A stretch of 64,000 bases of DNA from Aegilops tauschii subsp. strangulata (taxonomy: Eukaryota > Streptophyta > Magnoliopsida > Poales > Poaceae), in assembly GCF_002575655.3 (NCBI RefSeq), contig NC_053035.3, positions 377,371,792-377,435,791 of the forward strand, read 5' to 3'. The notes below the pieces were generated by a model. It was not told where the DNA came from. It did not search any database and saw only the letters and a list, made by a program, of their open reading frames with translations. Each line of letters begins with the position of its first letter. Position 1 is the first letter of the stretch. The translations under genes were made by a program, and so were the position numbers. Of this stretch, positions 8,474 to 19,879 are shown one piece after another.

Positions 8474-10605
8474 ATGGCCCCTTCAATCATCCACAACGAC
8501 GCTGTCCAGGGGGAAGTCTTCCTCCCCGGGCAGATCTTCGTATTCGGCGGCTTCGCACTGCGGGCCAACTCGCTTGGCCATCTGGAGCAGATCGAAAGCT
8601 ACGCCCCTGGCCATCAGGTCAGATTTGGAAGCTTGAATTACGTCGCGGACATCCGCGGAGACTTGATCTTCGATGGATTCGAAACCGCAGCAGCCGCTCC
8701 CTGTCACCTTGATGAACATGACTTAAATCTGTCATGGGACCACATCCAGGAGATAGCTCCTGCAACTACTCTGGCCTTAGATCCGGAGCAAATCGCGCCA
8801 TCCGAGGACGGGAAGCTCAACCATGCCATGGAGGCCGCAGATCCCGCGGCGTTGGAGCCGCACACAGACCTAGCCTCATGTGATGTCTGTGTCACCGGAA
8901 CTCCGGACTCGTTTCCGGCTATAGGTTCCAAACCATGTGCGTCCGCGGACGCCAAGCTTGATCAGTTATCGGTCTTCGAATTCAGCGCCGCGGACATCTT
9001 CCGACACTTGCCTTTTGGCGATGTGCTAGACTCATTAAAAAACCTGTCCTTGGCGGGAGACCCACAACCGAATTATGTACGGTTCGAACTGGAGGCTGAC
9101 GACGGAGAATTTCGCTTCCCACCCAGCACCCACTTCATAGCCACTGTCGATGACTTAACTGACGCGCTCGACTATGACTCCGAAGACATCGACGGTATGG
9201 ACGACGATGCTGGAGAAGAGGAGGCCCAAAACCCACCGTTCACCGGACGATGGACGGCCACTTCCTCATACGACGTATACATGGTGGATACGCTGAAAGA
9301 TAATAGTGGCGACGACAAGGAAAACCCAGTGGAGGATAGCCCCCCTAAGACACAACCAAAGCGCCGATGTTAGCGGCGCCGTTCTAAACCACGCCGCAGC
9401 AAGGATAGCAACACCGGCACAGGAGACGACAACACTCCGGATGGTGCCGAAGACATAAAGACCACGATGAACAAACTGCCGAACAGGACAACTAGGAGGA
9501 TGGGCAAGTCAGCCCTGACGAACATGCCATAAATGAAGACTCGGAGGATGGTAGTTATCATCCGCTCTCCGAGGAGGAGGTGAGCCTCAGCAACGAGGAG
9601 TTTATCGTGCCTGAGGAGCCCCTCGAGCAGGAGCGCTTTAAGCTTCAGCTAATAGCCACTGCAAGAAGCCTGAAAAAGAAGCAGCAACAACTTCAAGCTG
9701 ATCAAGATCTGCTCAACGATAAATGGACTGATGTCCTGGCAGCCGAAGAATACGGCCTTAAGCGCCCAGCCAAAAGCTACCCGCAGCGTAAATTGCTACC
9801 TCAGTTTGATGATGAGGCGTTCGAGCCCATACCATCATCGCACAACGCGGCTGACCGACCACCACGGGGTCGGGACAAGGCGGAAACTCAAGCCGAACAC
9901 CAGCCTGCTCCACCTCACCGTAAGGGTAGAGATCAAACAGCTCGGGGACATACCTATGACCTACGGCAAAAATTGGACAATAATGCAGGACAGACCAGAT
10001 CGATCTACGGATCGCGAGGGCGTGCCCCGACATGTGACGACGGCCACCTAGTTGGACGTAATAAGCCCAGTCACACCCGGGTCGAACTCTGCAGACGGAC
10101 TCCATCGGAGCTACGTCTCGATGTGGTCTGATATAGAGGCGCCGCACACCCTCTTTGCTTCACCGATGAAGTAATGGACCATGAATTCCCAGAAGGGTTT
10201 AAACCCGTAAACATCGAATCATATGATGGGACGACAGACCCTGCGGTCTGGATGGAGGATTTCCTCCTCCATATTCATATGGCTCGTGGCGACGATCTCC
10301 ACGCCATCAAATATCTCCCACTAAAACTCAAAGGACCAGCTCGGTACTGGTTGAACAGTCTGCCAGAAAACTCCATCGGCAGCTGGGAAGACTTGGAAGA
10401 AGCCTTCTTGGACAACTTCCAAGGAACATACGTCCGGCCTTCGGATGCAGATGATTTAAGTCATATAGTCCAACAGCCCGGAAATTCTGGACTAGGTTCC
10501 TAACTAAAAAGAACCAGATCGTCGACTGTCCAGACGCCGAAGCGTTTGCGGCCTTTAAGCATAGCATCCGCGACAAATGTCTAGCCCGACATCTCGGGCA
10601 GGAAA
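8474..10605 (+). pseudogene. Gag-like gene of element A, broken by stops and frameshifts
   Basis: The start MAPSIIHNDAVQGEVFLPG matches the intact copy in element B. The frame is stopped at 9371-9373 (TAG), shifted around 9400-9580, and continues as an acidic/basic linker with coiled-coil character (LKKKQQQLQADQDLL). It is stopped again at 10129-10131 (TGA). It then encodes the capsid-like retrotransposon gag segment (KPVNIESYDGTTDPAVWMED, YWLNSLPENSIGSWEDLEEA). A deletion of about 13 bp near 10485 relative to element B shifts the frame before FWTRFLTKKNQ. The family role is the structural particle protein; this copy cannot make it. Confidence 0.8.
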
Positions 10606-10616
10606 AGCCGAAGTCC

Positions 10617-11804
10617 ATGGCGGCCCTTACGGCACTCATGACCCGCTTTTGCGCGGGCGAAGATAGTTGGCTAGCCCGTTGCAATAATAATGCAAGCGAA
10701 CCCGGCGTCTCTGAAGCCAAGGATAACAACGACAAGCCCCGACGCAACAGACACAAGCGTCGAATCAATGGCAACCATACCGATTGCACGGCGGTCAACG
10801 CCGGATTCAGTGGCTCCAAGTCCGGTCAGCGGAAGAAACCGTACAATAAGAACAATTCGGGCTCATCCAGTCTGGACCGCATACTCGATCGTCCGTGCCA
10901 GATACATGGCACCCCTGAAAAACCAGCCAACCACACCAACAGAGATTGTTGGGTCTTTAAACAGGCCGGCAAGTTAAATGCCAAGAACAAGGAGAAGGGG
11001 TCGCAAAGCGAGGACGATGACGAGGATACCCGGCCACCGAACACAGGGGGACAGAAGAAGTTTCGCCCTCGGGTCAAAACGGTGAACATGATATACGCTA
11101 CACACATCCCCAAGAGGGAGCGGAAGCGCGCACTTCGGGACGTCTATGCGATAGAGCCAGTCGCCCCAAAATTCAATCCATGGTCGTCGTGCCCGATCAC
11201 TTTTGATCGTCGGGATCATTCGACCAGTACCCGGCATGGCGGATCAGCCGCACTAGTCCTCGACCCAATCATTGATGGATTCCACCTGACGCGAGTCCTC
11301 ATGGACGGTGGCAGCAGCCTTAATCTTCTCTATCAGGATACAGTGCGAAAGATGGGCATAAACCCATCCCGGATCAAACCCACAAAGACTACCTTCAAAG
11401 AGGTCATACCAGGTGTGGAGGCCCGCTGTACGGGCTCAATCACACTAGAGGTTGTCTTCGGATCTCCGGACAACTTCCGAAGCGAGGAGTTAATCTTCGA
11501 CATCGTCCCCTTTCGCAGCGGCTATCACGCACTGCTTGGACGAACCGCATTTGCTCGATTCAACGCGGTACCTCACTACGCGTATCTCAAGCTCAAAATG
11601 CCCGGACCACGCGGCGTCATAACAATCAATGGAAATACGGAACGCTCCCTTCGTACCGAAGAGCATACCGCTGCCTTAGCAGCAGAAGTACAGAGCGGCC
11701 TTTTCAATAAGAACCTCAATTCGGCGGCCAAGCTCCCGGACACTGTCAAAAGGGTCCGGACTATTCTGCAGCATGACAGCTTGGCTCGTCAAGAGCTCGA
11801 TTAG
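10617..11804 (+). CDS. Gag C-terminus plus retropepsin-like protease, element A
   Basis: An open frame of 395 codons. The first part is basic and Asn/Ser-rich. The second half carries the plant Ty3-type aspartic protease signature LMDGGSSLNLLY (near 11293-11328, DGG in place of D-T/S-G), an internal LEVVFGSPDNFRSEELIFDI strand segment and the closing GYHALLGRTAFARF. After the protease the frame runs a short way and stops at 11804, with no RT following. It is the best preserved reading frame of element A, but the upstream gag breaks mean it is not expressed as the normal polyprotein. Confidence 0.75.
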   Translation: MAALTALMTRFCAGEDSWLARCNNNASEPGVSEAKDNNDKPRRNRHKRRINGNHTDCTAVNAGFSGSKSGQRKKPYNKNNSGSSSLDRILDRPCQIHGTPEKPANHTNRDCWVFKQAGKLNAKNKEKGSQSEDDDEDTRPPNTGGQKKFRPRVKTVNMIYATHIPKRERKRALRDVYAIEPVAPKFNPWSSCPITFDRRDHSTSTRHGGSAALVLDPIIDGFHLTRVLMDGGSSLNLLYQDTVRKMGINPSRIKPTKTTFKEVIPGVEARCTGSITLEVVFGSPDNFRSEELIFDIVPFRSGYHALLGRTAFARFNAVPHYAYLKLKMPGPRGVITINGNTERSLRTEEHTAALAAEVQSGLFNKNLNSAAKLPDTVKRVRTILQHDSLARQELD

Positions 11805-13043
11805 CAATTCGGCCTCCGTCCCGGTCCTGATCAGGTGGCGGCATTAGTCCCACGCGTACATAACTACGCACTCAAAATTCCATGGGTGTCGACGGAGGCA
11901 TAGCTAGCTCATGATCCACAGTACGGCTCGACCGACCCCGGATACACACATGCGTTCACCTTCCCCTTTTTCTTCTTTTTTTCCTGTCCAGGTTCCTTTT
12001 CCATAGGCCCTCCCTAGGCCGAGTCACCTGCCCTTTCGAAGGATAAAATACACCAAGGCGGCAAGCAGCTCGGACACATAAGGGAAGCTATAGGAGGCCT
12101 CTTCAACGATCATTCTACCTATTTTCGGTACCCGCACGCAGCTTTGCCTTGGTTGTGGCATGATTAATAGCCCTATTGCTTATTGCACCACATGTACAAA
12201 TACGCTTTGACGTATTAATTATGCTATTATGGAAACTAGTTCGCAGTCCCAGTATTTGCGGCACTGGCTTACTGTCCCTTTCCTATTTCTTTTTCCTGAT
12301 ATTTTTATCAATTGCACCTGTACACTCTGGCACGCTTTCATTCGCCAGGGGCTTCATTATGCCCCATAACACGACAACAAAGTCCGAACACTTTCACAGT
12401 ATAGTTCGGCATCCCGATCTTTAGCATTATATGCATCGGCTCCAAATCATGTCTTTGGTCAATAGTTGGGTTGCCCGGCTCCTGTGCTTACTACCTTACG
12501 TTCCGCTATATTGGCTAGGGTAGTAAAGGGAGAACTACTGCGATTGTGCCCTGGTTCATCCGGCTGAGCACCTCCGTAGAAAAAGCCGAAAACTGACTGT
12601 CATGATACGGCGTGAGCCGGTCAACTGGTCGAGAGGTTGCAAATCGTTAGAGGTTTTTTTCCGCATTTCGCGAAGGATCGATTTTTACCCGATCAGGCGT
12701 CTACAGCATCCCAAGTTCGGTTTACAAACACAAGGGGTTGCGCCTAAATTTTTATCTGTCAAACTCCTATGGCTAAGTGAGGGTAGTAAAGCCGTATAGT
12801 CCGATTGCCTGGTTCGCAGCGCTAACACCTCCTTAACGGACCAGAAACCTTTGGATCAAGTGTGTTTTGGCGCCAACCGAACACCCCGGTACTTCCTACA
12901 TGGGGGCTGAAGCTGACGACTGGTCAACTCTCAGATTTAATAAAAAACGGCCGCGCAGGAGGTAAAACCAAATTTTAAATACAAGCATTATATTACATAA
13001 TGGCTCTGTTTTTTCCTAAAAGGCAGGGACAATACGAATGTAT
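11805..13043. other. Non-coding middle of element A
   Basis: Lies between the two convergent genes of the element. It is homologous in inverted orientation to 27152-28094 of element B. Short ORFs here have no motif and no conserved frame between the two copies. Confidence 0.6.
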
Positions 13044-16000
13044 TCATTCAAAAACAATGTCCTTAGCACATTGGTCCGCCACAATGCGGGCTTCCTCCAG
13101 GACACTGTCAAAATACAGTTCGGGCTTGCGGTGCTCTTTGCCCTCAGGTGGCCCCTCGACCACAAGCTTGGCGTCCATCTTCGCCCACCACACCTTGACC
13201 CGTGCGAAGGGCATACGCGCACCTCGATGCAGACTGATCGCTTGACGACGTCCAGCCAAGGACATGCATTCACCAGCCGCTTCATGAGGCCGAAGTAGCT
13301 GCTGGGTATAGCTTCGGCAGGCCACAACCGGATTATCAAATCCTTCATGGCCAGTTCGGCCGTCCTATGCAGCTCGACCAGCGGTTTCAGCTGATCGCTA
13401 AAAGGGCACTGGATGTTCTGGTGCGAAGTACTGCGACCAGAACAGCTTCTCCGTTGAGCTCCCTTCTTCGGCCCGAAAGAACTCCGCAGCGTCGGATGCA
13501 CTGCGAGGCAGATCTGCAAACGCCCCTGGAGAACTCCGAATCCGGGTTAGCAAGAAATACTTCTTATTCACATACTTGCTTTGCATACTAAACGCCTTAC
13601 CAGCTGCAATCTTCTCGGCCTCCTGGATCCCCTGGAGGGCGCCCTGGGCTTCAACCCGGGCCTCTTCTGCGATTTGGCGAGCCCTGGCAAGTTCGGTGTC
13701 TCGAGCCAAAATATGGCCCTCCAAGGTCTCGCATTTCTTAACAGCATCCTGGAGCTCTTGCTGGACCTCGTTGACCCGGGCCTTGAGCTTCTTACGAGCG
13801 GCCTGCTCCTTGACAGCTTTTTCCTCGGCTTCGGCCAGGGCCTTCTTAAGGGCCTCGACCTCGGTCGTAGTTCCTACATATACCATGCCACTACGGTCAA
13901 TAAAACTCATTTATTCTTTCCGAATACATAGCAAGTTATTACATACCTTGCTGGTCTTCCAGATGCTTCCTCACTTGGCCGAGCTCGTCCTCAGCCCGCT
14001 CCAGTTTCTGCTTCAGTCCGGAGACTTCAGCAGCGCGTGAGGTCGCGGCCAGCAGCGATGCCTGCTCAGTCACATAAGACATATCTAGTTAGTCTCGCAC
14101 ATGGTATTGATCCTCTGTCCTGCTTTTTCTTTCCGAACACCGGACAGTGTCTCAGGGGCTACTGTCTATATTGGGACTCTCTTAATTACATTACTTACCT
14201 CAAAGCCTGTTAGAAGGCTAGTGCAGGCTTCGGTCAGTCCGCTCTTGACGGACTGAACCTTCTCAATCACCGTACCCATAAGGACACGGTGCTCATCTAC
14301 AATGGAAGCGCCTGGTAGCGCTTCCACCAGATTATTCGGTGCCTCTGGTTGGATACAGGTAACCGGCGGAACAGGCACACCTCCTCCTTTCGGGGAAGGC
14401 TGCTCGCTCGATTCCGAAGCCGTACAGGTCTCCGGAATGGTATTCGGCTGGGGGCCGAATTGGACATGGCCCCCGTTGCCAGTCTCCATGGGGGCTTTCT
14501 CCCCCATGTGTCCGGCGGCCGAGGAGTCGTCCTCTGGCGCCGCTCTAAGGGCCTCCTGAACCTCTCCCTGGCCTGGGAAGGTCCTTTGGGACATCACCTC
14601 GTTGTCGCCCTTGGCCGTGGGAGAGTGAGCGGTCGGCGGTGACTCGCTGGCCATCGCCTTTGACTAACGAACCCTCTGATGAGGATCGCTGGAAGCTGTC
14701 GTGAGCCAGACTGTAATAGCGCAACTTAATATATTAATGCCATGAGGCTGGACACATGGACATACACAAGTTTTTAGTACTTACGATGCGGCTAGGGGCT
14801 TGGTCCTGCGAGGCCGCTCTGTACTGTTGTCAACGTCCCACGCGGAGTTATCCACGAGGGGGCCTTTTCCCTTCTTGGGCGCCTCCGCCTCCAAATTTGT
14901 GGAGGCTGCCCTCTTCTTCCTTCCCCCCTCCGGGGGGGGGGGGGAGTTGCTTTCTTCCTCCTCCTCGTCATCGTCTTCGGTGGCCGAGGAGTGAGTTTGG
15001 TCTTCGGACGACATGTCCGAGGCTCCCTTACGGCGGGGGCCACTTCGGACCCCCTTGGCCTTCTTCTTGGCCTTCTTCTCCGGCGCCTTGTAAGGCACTG
15101 GAACCAACATCTTCTCTAGGAGTGGGACGACTGGTTCTTCGGGCAGCGGAGCCGGACATCGAATCCGCTCCGCCTTCTCTGTCCACGCCTGAAAAGCGCA
15201 CAGTAAAAGTTTTTAGATATATTCCTTGAGTAACTGGGAGGAGGGCGCACCTTGAGATATAAATGACTTACCGCACTGGCAGGGTGAGCAAGATCGTGCC
15301 CACGGTCCGAATCTATGGCCGGTGGCGTCTTGGTGCCTTTGAAGAGCAACTTCTAGACATCTTCATGAGTGGTTCCGAAGAGCCTCTCCAAAGTCTGGTG
15401 CTTCTCCGAATCAAAATCCCACAGAGGGTATGTTCGGCTCTGGCATGGGAGGATCCGGCGAACAAGCATCCCCTGGAGCACATTGACAAGCTTGATGTCT
15501 TTATCCACCATACTCTTGACGCGCGTTTGCAGCGCTGTCAGTTCGTCCGACGAAGACCAGTCCAGTCCCTTCTTTAGCCAGGAGGTGAGCCGCCTTGGAG
15601 CTCCTGACTTGAACTCTGGAGCCGCGGTCCAAGTGGCGTCACGAGGCTCTGTGATATAGAACCTCTGCTTCTGCCACTCCTTGACGGTCTCCACAAACGT
15701 ACCTTTGGGCCATGTGACGTTGGGCATCTTGCTCACCATGGCTCCTCCGCACTCCGCGTGTTGGCCATCTACCACCTTCGGCTTCACGTTGAAGATCTTG
15801 AGCCACAGCCTGAAGTGGGGCTGGATGCGGAGGAAAGCCTCGCACACGACGATGAACGCCGAGATGTTGAGGAAGGAGTTCGGGGCCAGATCATGAAAAT
15901 CTAGCCCGTAATAGAACATCAGTCCGCGGACGAAAGGGTGGAGTGGAAACCCTAGCCCGCGGACGAAATGAGGGAGGAACACCACCCTCTCATTGGGCTT

Positions 16001-16141
16001 CGGTGTGGGGACGACTTGCCCCTTGGCTGGAAGCCGGTGGGCAATTTCTTTTGCCAGATACCCGACCCCCCGAAGCTTGACGATGTCCTTATCCTTGACA
16101 GAGGAGGCCATCCATTTGCCTTGCCCTCCAGATCCGGACAT
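13044..16141 (-). pseudogene. Antisense 'putative gypsy type transposon' gene of element A, multi-exon, decayed
   Basis: Read from 16141 leftwards. Exon 1 starts MSGSGGQGKWMASS and contains the conserved block FVRGLGFPLHPFVRGLMFYY, LDFHDLAPN and LRIQPHF, the signature of Pfam PF04195. Splice donor GTAAGT follows LAHPASA. The next exon gives an acidic/basic region with DDDEEEEESNSPPPP. Later exons give coiled-coil-like Glu/Ala-rich helices (EALKKALAEAEEKAVKEQAA), and the C-terminus ends ADQCAKDIVFE. Breaks include a TAG in place of Trp after TTHEDV near 15353. It converges with gag-protease. The family's function is unknown, and its presence with splice sites on the strand opposite gag is characteristic of some Triticeae elements. 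Confidence 0.7.
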
Positions 16142-16687
16142 GGTGGAATGCTTTCTTGGGGTAGAAAAGGCAAGAACTTGGGCGCTGGAGCTCGAGAACA
16201 AAAGGGCAGAGAGAGAGGGAGAAGGCGTGGGTGAAGAAAGGTAGTCCTTATCCCCTTATAAATGTAGTAAATATCAAGCGCCTCCCCACTCGCCTTAAAA
16301 CTCGCCTATTCCCAAGGGCCGTGCAGACAGCACGATTGGGTTACCCACACTCGTATTGATGAGAATCCCACAATAAGGGGACACGATCTCTGCTTTGACA
16401 AGACGTGCCAATGGAAACCGCATCTCGAAACGCAGAACGGCAAACGAAAACGGTTCAAAATAATGACCGGGTGGATGTGATGTCACATTACAAAAAGGTT
16501 GTCAGCGGATTAGACTCGTGGAATATTATACTCTCTGCGGCTGTGTGTGGTGTTTGTGTTACAGGTCCGGATACATTCTTCGCGTCCGAAGACCATCTTG
16601 GAGTTCGGAAAAGGGAACCCGCCTTGCAATGCCGAAGACGATTTGCGTGCCAGACACCTCGACATTGAAGCCTGGTTCATGGGCTAC

Positions 16688-17142
16688 TGAGGGGTCCTCA
16701 GGCGTCCGGCCTGTTAGCCATGGGCCGGACTGATTGGCTGTGAAGACCGGAGACTTCACCCGTGTCCGGATGGGACTCTCCTTGGCGTGGAAGGCAAGCT
16801 TGGCGACCAAATATGAAGATTTCCTTTCTCTGTAACCGACCTTGTGTAACCCTAGATCTCTCCGGTGTCTATATAAACCGGAGGGCTTAGTCCGGATCGG
16901 GATACTCATTATCATAGTCATACAAGCTAGACTTTTAGGGTTTAGCCATTACGATCTCGTGGTAGATCAACTCTTGTAATACTCATATTCATCATGATCA
17001 ATCAAGCAGGAAGTAGGGTATTACCTCCATAGAGAGGGCCAGAACCTGGGTAAACATTGTGTCCCCCGTTTCCTGTTACCATCGATCCTAGACGCACAGT
17101 TCGGGACCCACTACCCGAGATCCGCCGGTTTTGACACCGACA
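16688..17142 (+). repeat. 3' LTR of element A (455 bp)
   Basis: Starts TGAGGGGTCCTCAGG, lacking about 16 bp present near the start of the 5' LTR, and ends GACACCGACA. TATA-containing TCTATATAAACCGGAGGG is conserved. Confidence 0.9.
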
Positions 17143-17159
17143 CCCCTCTCTGTGGTCCC

Positions 17160-18323
17160 ATGTCGCCGTCGCCGGTGGCCATGAGGGCGCCGGGGTGCGC
17201 CGCGGCGGCGGCCGCGCCTGCCCTAGATCTAGTCGCCCCTCCGTTTGCTAGTGGGCCATGTGGGGGCTGGATCTTGGGCTTCCTGGCCTGCTCGTGTGTG
17301 GTCGGCCCACTCCCCCCCTCTGTCTTCTGTGGACGACTTCCCCCTTCCCCCTCGTGGGCCCTGGGCTGTTCCCTTGGTCACTGCTCCACCCCCCTCTCGG
17401 CCCAGTTGGCCTGCCAGGCCCAGGTAGGGCTGGCCCGGACGGGCTATTTATGGGTGCCGGTGGCTCCGTCCCCCCTCCTAGGGTTTCCGGCTCCCGCTGC
17501 GGATCTGCGTAGACATAGAGCTCCCATCCGCCGCCTCGTCAGATCCACCCCACCCCGTCCCCTCCTCCTCTCCTTCGCGGCGGCCTTCGCCATGGACAAT
17601 TCCAGGGGCTCTTCTAGTGATGCTGTGTCTGGTAGTAAGCGCCGGCGCGAGGAGTCGCCAGGCACGGGGATCGATCTGGAGTTCGAGGCTTCCCTTCGTT
17701 CCAAGCTGGAGGCGGAGCAGGTGGCTCGCGACCGTGAGGCATGGGCTGCTGGTCCGGAATGGCTCCAGCGTGCGGAGCGTGAGCGCGCGTCGCCTGGATC
17801 TGGCCCTCAGGGCTCTGGATCTGGGCAGGCGGGGCCTCCGGCGCTGGATCCATGGGAGGCGGCGGCGGCGGGCGGCGTGGGTCGGCCCTCCTCGTCGGGG
17901 GCTCATCCGGCCCTTGGCTCGGGTCGTGGTTCGTCTGCTCCGGTGCGGCAGCCCCCTCGTCCCGCTACTGCTGGGGTTGGTTCTCGCCCGCCCCCGCGGT
18001 CCTTCTCTGGTCCGGCTCGGCGTCCCCCTGGTCCTCCCCATGGCTCGTCCCCGTCGGGCTTGGGGAATGGTATCCTGCCTCCCCCTCCGCCTCCTTCGCT
18101 GCATCGCCCAAACGTCTCTGCCCCGAGCAACCCCTCCGCTCTCACCTGCTTTGCGTGCCACCAACCCGGGCATTTCCAGTCAAGATGCACTAGCCCACCT
18201 TTCTGCCTGATCTACTGCTCTGAAGGCCATCTCACTGTCAACTGCCAGAATCGCCTGAAACCTCCGTCTTTTGTCCACTTTGGGACGGGTCTCCCTGGAT
18301 GCTCTTTCTTTGCTCTGGACTGA
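17160..18323 (+). CDS. LINE ORF1, middle part with zinc knuckles (partial, frame breaks at both ends)
   Basis: A 387-codon frame. The credible coding part starts around MDNSRGSSSDAVSG (17592), with a basic patch GSKRRREE, a helical segment LEFEASLRSKLEAEQVAR and a long Pro/Gly/Ser-rich linker. It ends in a CCHC zinc knuckle (CFACHQPGHFQSRC) followed by a degenerate second one (CLIYCSEGHLTVNC, spacing changed). Such knuckles bind nucleic acid in plant L1 ORF1 proteins. The stop at 18321-18323 truncates the protein, because the next domain lies in other frames downstream. Confidence 0.7.
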   Translation: MSPSPVAMRAPGCAAAAAAPALDLVAPPFASGPCGGWILGFLACSCVVGPLPPSVFCGRLPPSPSWALGCSLGHCSTPLSAQLACQAQVGLARTGYLWVPVAPSPLLGFPAPAADLRRHRAPIRRLVRSTPPRPLLLSFAAAFAMDNSRGSSSDAVSGSKRRREESPGTGIDLEFEASLRSKLEAEQVARDREAWAAGPEWLQRAERERASPGSGPQGSGSGQAGPPALDPWEAAAAGGVGRPSSSGAHPALGSGRGSSAPVRQPPRPATAGVGSRPPPRSFSGPARRPPGPPHGSSPSGLGNGILPPPPPPSLHRPNVSAPSNPSALTCFACHQPGHFQSRCTSPPFCLIYCSEGHLTVNCQNRLKPPSFVHFGTGLPGCSFFALD

Positions 18324-18453
18324 GATCTTCCTTTGGTGGTGGCGCCCCTCCCTCTCCAACGCTGCCATTGTGACTGTCCAAGGCCAGAAAATCTCTCCCC
18401 CAACTCTGCTCGAAGGGCTACGGATCTGGGATGAAGAAGGATGAGACTGGCAA

Positions 18454-19576
18454 GTGAATCAGCTCTCAGATTTTGAGTTCTCCGTCGTCTTCCCCTCTAA
18501 AGAATGCCTTCGGATGATCGCATCCTGCACAAGCTTCATTCTCCCTCTCAACCAGTTGGTGGTGTCGGTGAAGGCTGCTTCTTGTGGTGTCAAAGCGGTG
18601 GGGCCGCTCTCTCAGATGTGGGTGCTCGGGGATGATGTCCCAGTGGGCCTCCGCTCGACCTCTTTTCTGATGGCGTTTGGTGCTCTGATCGGCAAACCTG
18701 TGGAGGTGGATACTGATTCTTTGGATAAGTGGCCCGGTTCGGATCAAGATTTGGTGCGTGGATCCGATTTGTGTTCGTGGTTCTATTGATGTGTTCCCCT
18801 CTCCTGATGGTGTTAGGATGCGGGTTCGGGTTGAGGGATATGAGGCGTTCCACCCCCCACCTCCCCCTCCTTCCAACCCCGCGGATTCGGACAAACATGA
18901 CAAGAATGGTGGTGGTTCAACGGGTGGGCAGAACCCGAGTGGGGGCTCTGAGCCGCATTTCACTCAGTCGGAATGGGATGGGCTGGAAGAACCTGTGCGT
19001 GAATTATTCAAATCCAATGCTCCTGTCGACAAGGCTCCCAGAGAGGAGATGGCTGCTCCTGCTCATGTGTCCCTGGCTCCATCCGCGGAGGGGCTGCTGC
19101 ACAAGGGCCCCACGGCCACGGGCACTCTCATCTCGGGAGTTTGCTCCAACCTCCCAGCCCGTCCGCTCTCTCCCACCCACTCGGACATTGAGGATCTGCC
19201 TCCTTCACCCCTGCGGTCTGCTGACATGTCCCAGTCTAAGAGAAAGAAGAAATCGACGGTGCGGAAATACTCAGCGACAAGCAGGGCCTCCTCGAGTTCC
19301 AAACAGTCAATGACGGGCATCTGCCATCGCCTGGACAAGAATTTGGGGTCGGCTTCTCGTTCGGGCCCTGCTTCGGCCTCTCCCATGGCCCGTTCGCCTT
19401 CGATCCGGTCGCCTACCTCCACGGCTCGCAAGGGCAGGCGGGTGCGGGACGCTGGTGAATTGGTGGTGTTGCGGGCGGAATGTCGCGCAGCGGCTAAGGA
19501 TCTCCCCCCAGGTACTACATCCAGCCCGATCCCCCCTCCTTCCCCGATTCGGCTTGTTTTACCTTCCTTGTCCTGA
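18454..19576 (+). pseudogene. LINE ORF1, C-terminal part (DUF4283-like plus Ser/Pro-rich tail), frameshifted
   Basis: The frame at 18454-18789 reads FEFSVVFPSKECLRMIASC and continues to GKPVEVDTDSLDKWPG, the RRM-like DUF4283 region of plant L1 ORF1 proteins. A shift near 18757 moves the reading to the frame 18758-19576 (VRMRVRVEGYEAF, then HFTQSEWDGLEEPVREL and a basic, serine-rich tail with QSKRKKKSTVRKYS). In Triticeae LINEs this domain usually follows the zinc knuckle, as here. The protein should bind the element's RNA; this copy is non-functional. Confidence 0.65.
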
Positions 19577-19879
19577 TGATCACCTGTGAAATATCATGAC
19601 CGATGTGGGAGTGTCTATTGATCCCGAGCAGGGGCCACCTTCTCTCCTCCTCTCTACTATTAGGGCCAATGAGATGGCTCAGGCAGCCATAGCTAAGGCC
19701 AAAGAGGCCGTTGCCTCTGCGGCTACGGCTGATCTGTGTCCAGGGGATAGGGCGGGTGGTTTGGAGGTTGGTAGTGGCCAACCCTAGCATAACACATCTA
19801 CAAGGGGCAAATCCAAGCGATCCAAACCCTGCGCTGCCCCTAGCAGGTCGAGTCTTCGCATAAAAAATCTCTCTTACAA

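Larger units (their letters stand above)
7956..17142 (+). mobile_element. LTR retrotransposon A (non-autonomous, Gypsy-like), + orientation
   Basis: 9.2 kb with LTRs at 7956-8426 and 16688-17142, both ending TTTTGACAC(T/C)GACA. It is flanked by the 5-bp duplication CCCCT (7951-7955, 17143-17147). A primer-binding-like TTGGTGCTTTCATTGAG follows the 5' LTR. Coding content is gag-like plus a retropepsin on the + strand and a convergent antisense gene. I see no reverse transcriptase, RNase H or integrase, so it must depend on a partner element. About 17 substitutions separate the LTRs by eye (near 4%). It shares its family with element B. Confidence 0.9.

Noticed and set aside
17478..18173. 231-codon minus-strand ORF
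   Set aside because: Shadow of the GC-rich LINE ORF1. The + strand has the zinc knuckles; the minus frame is Arg-rich with no domain.
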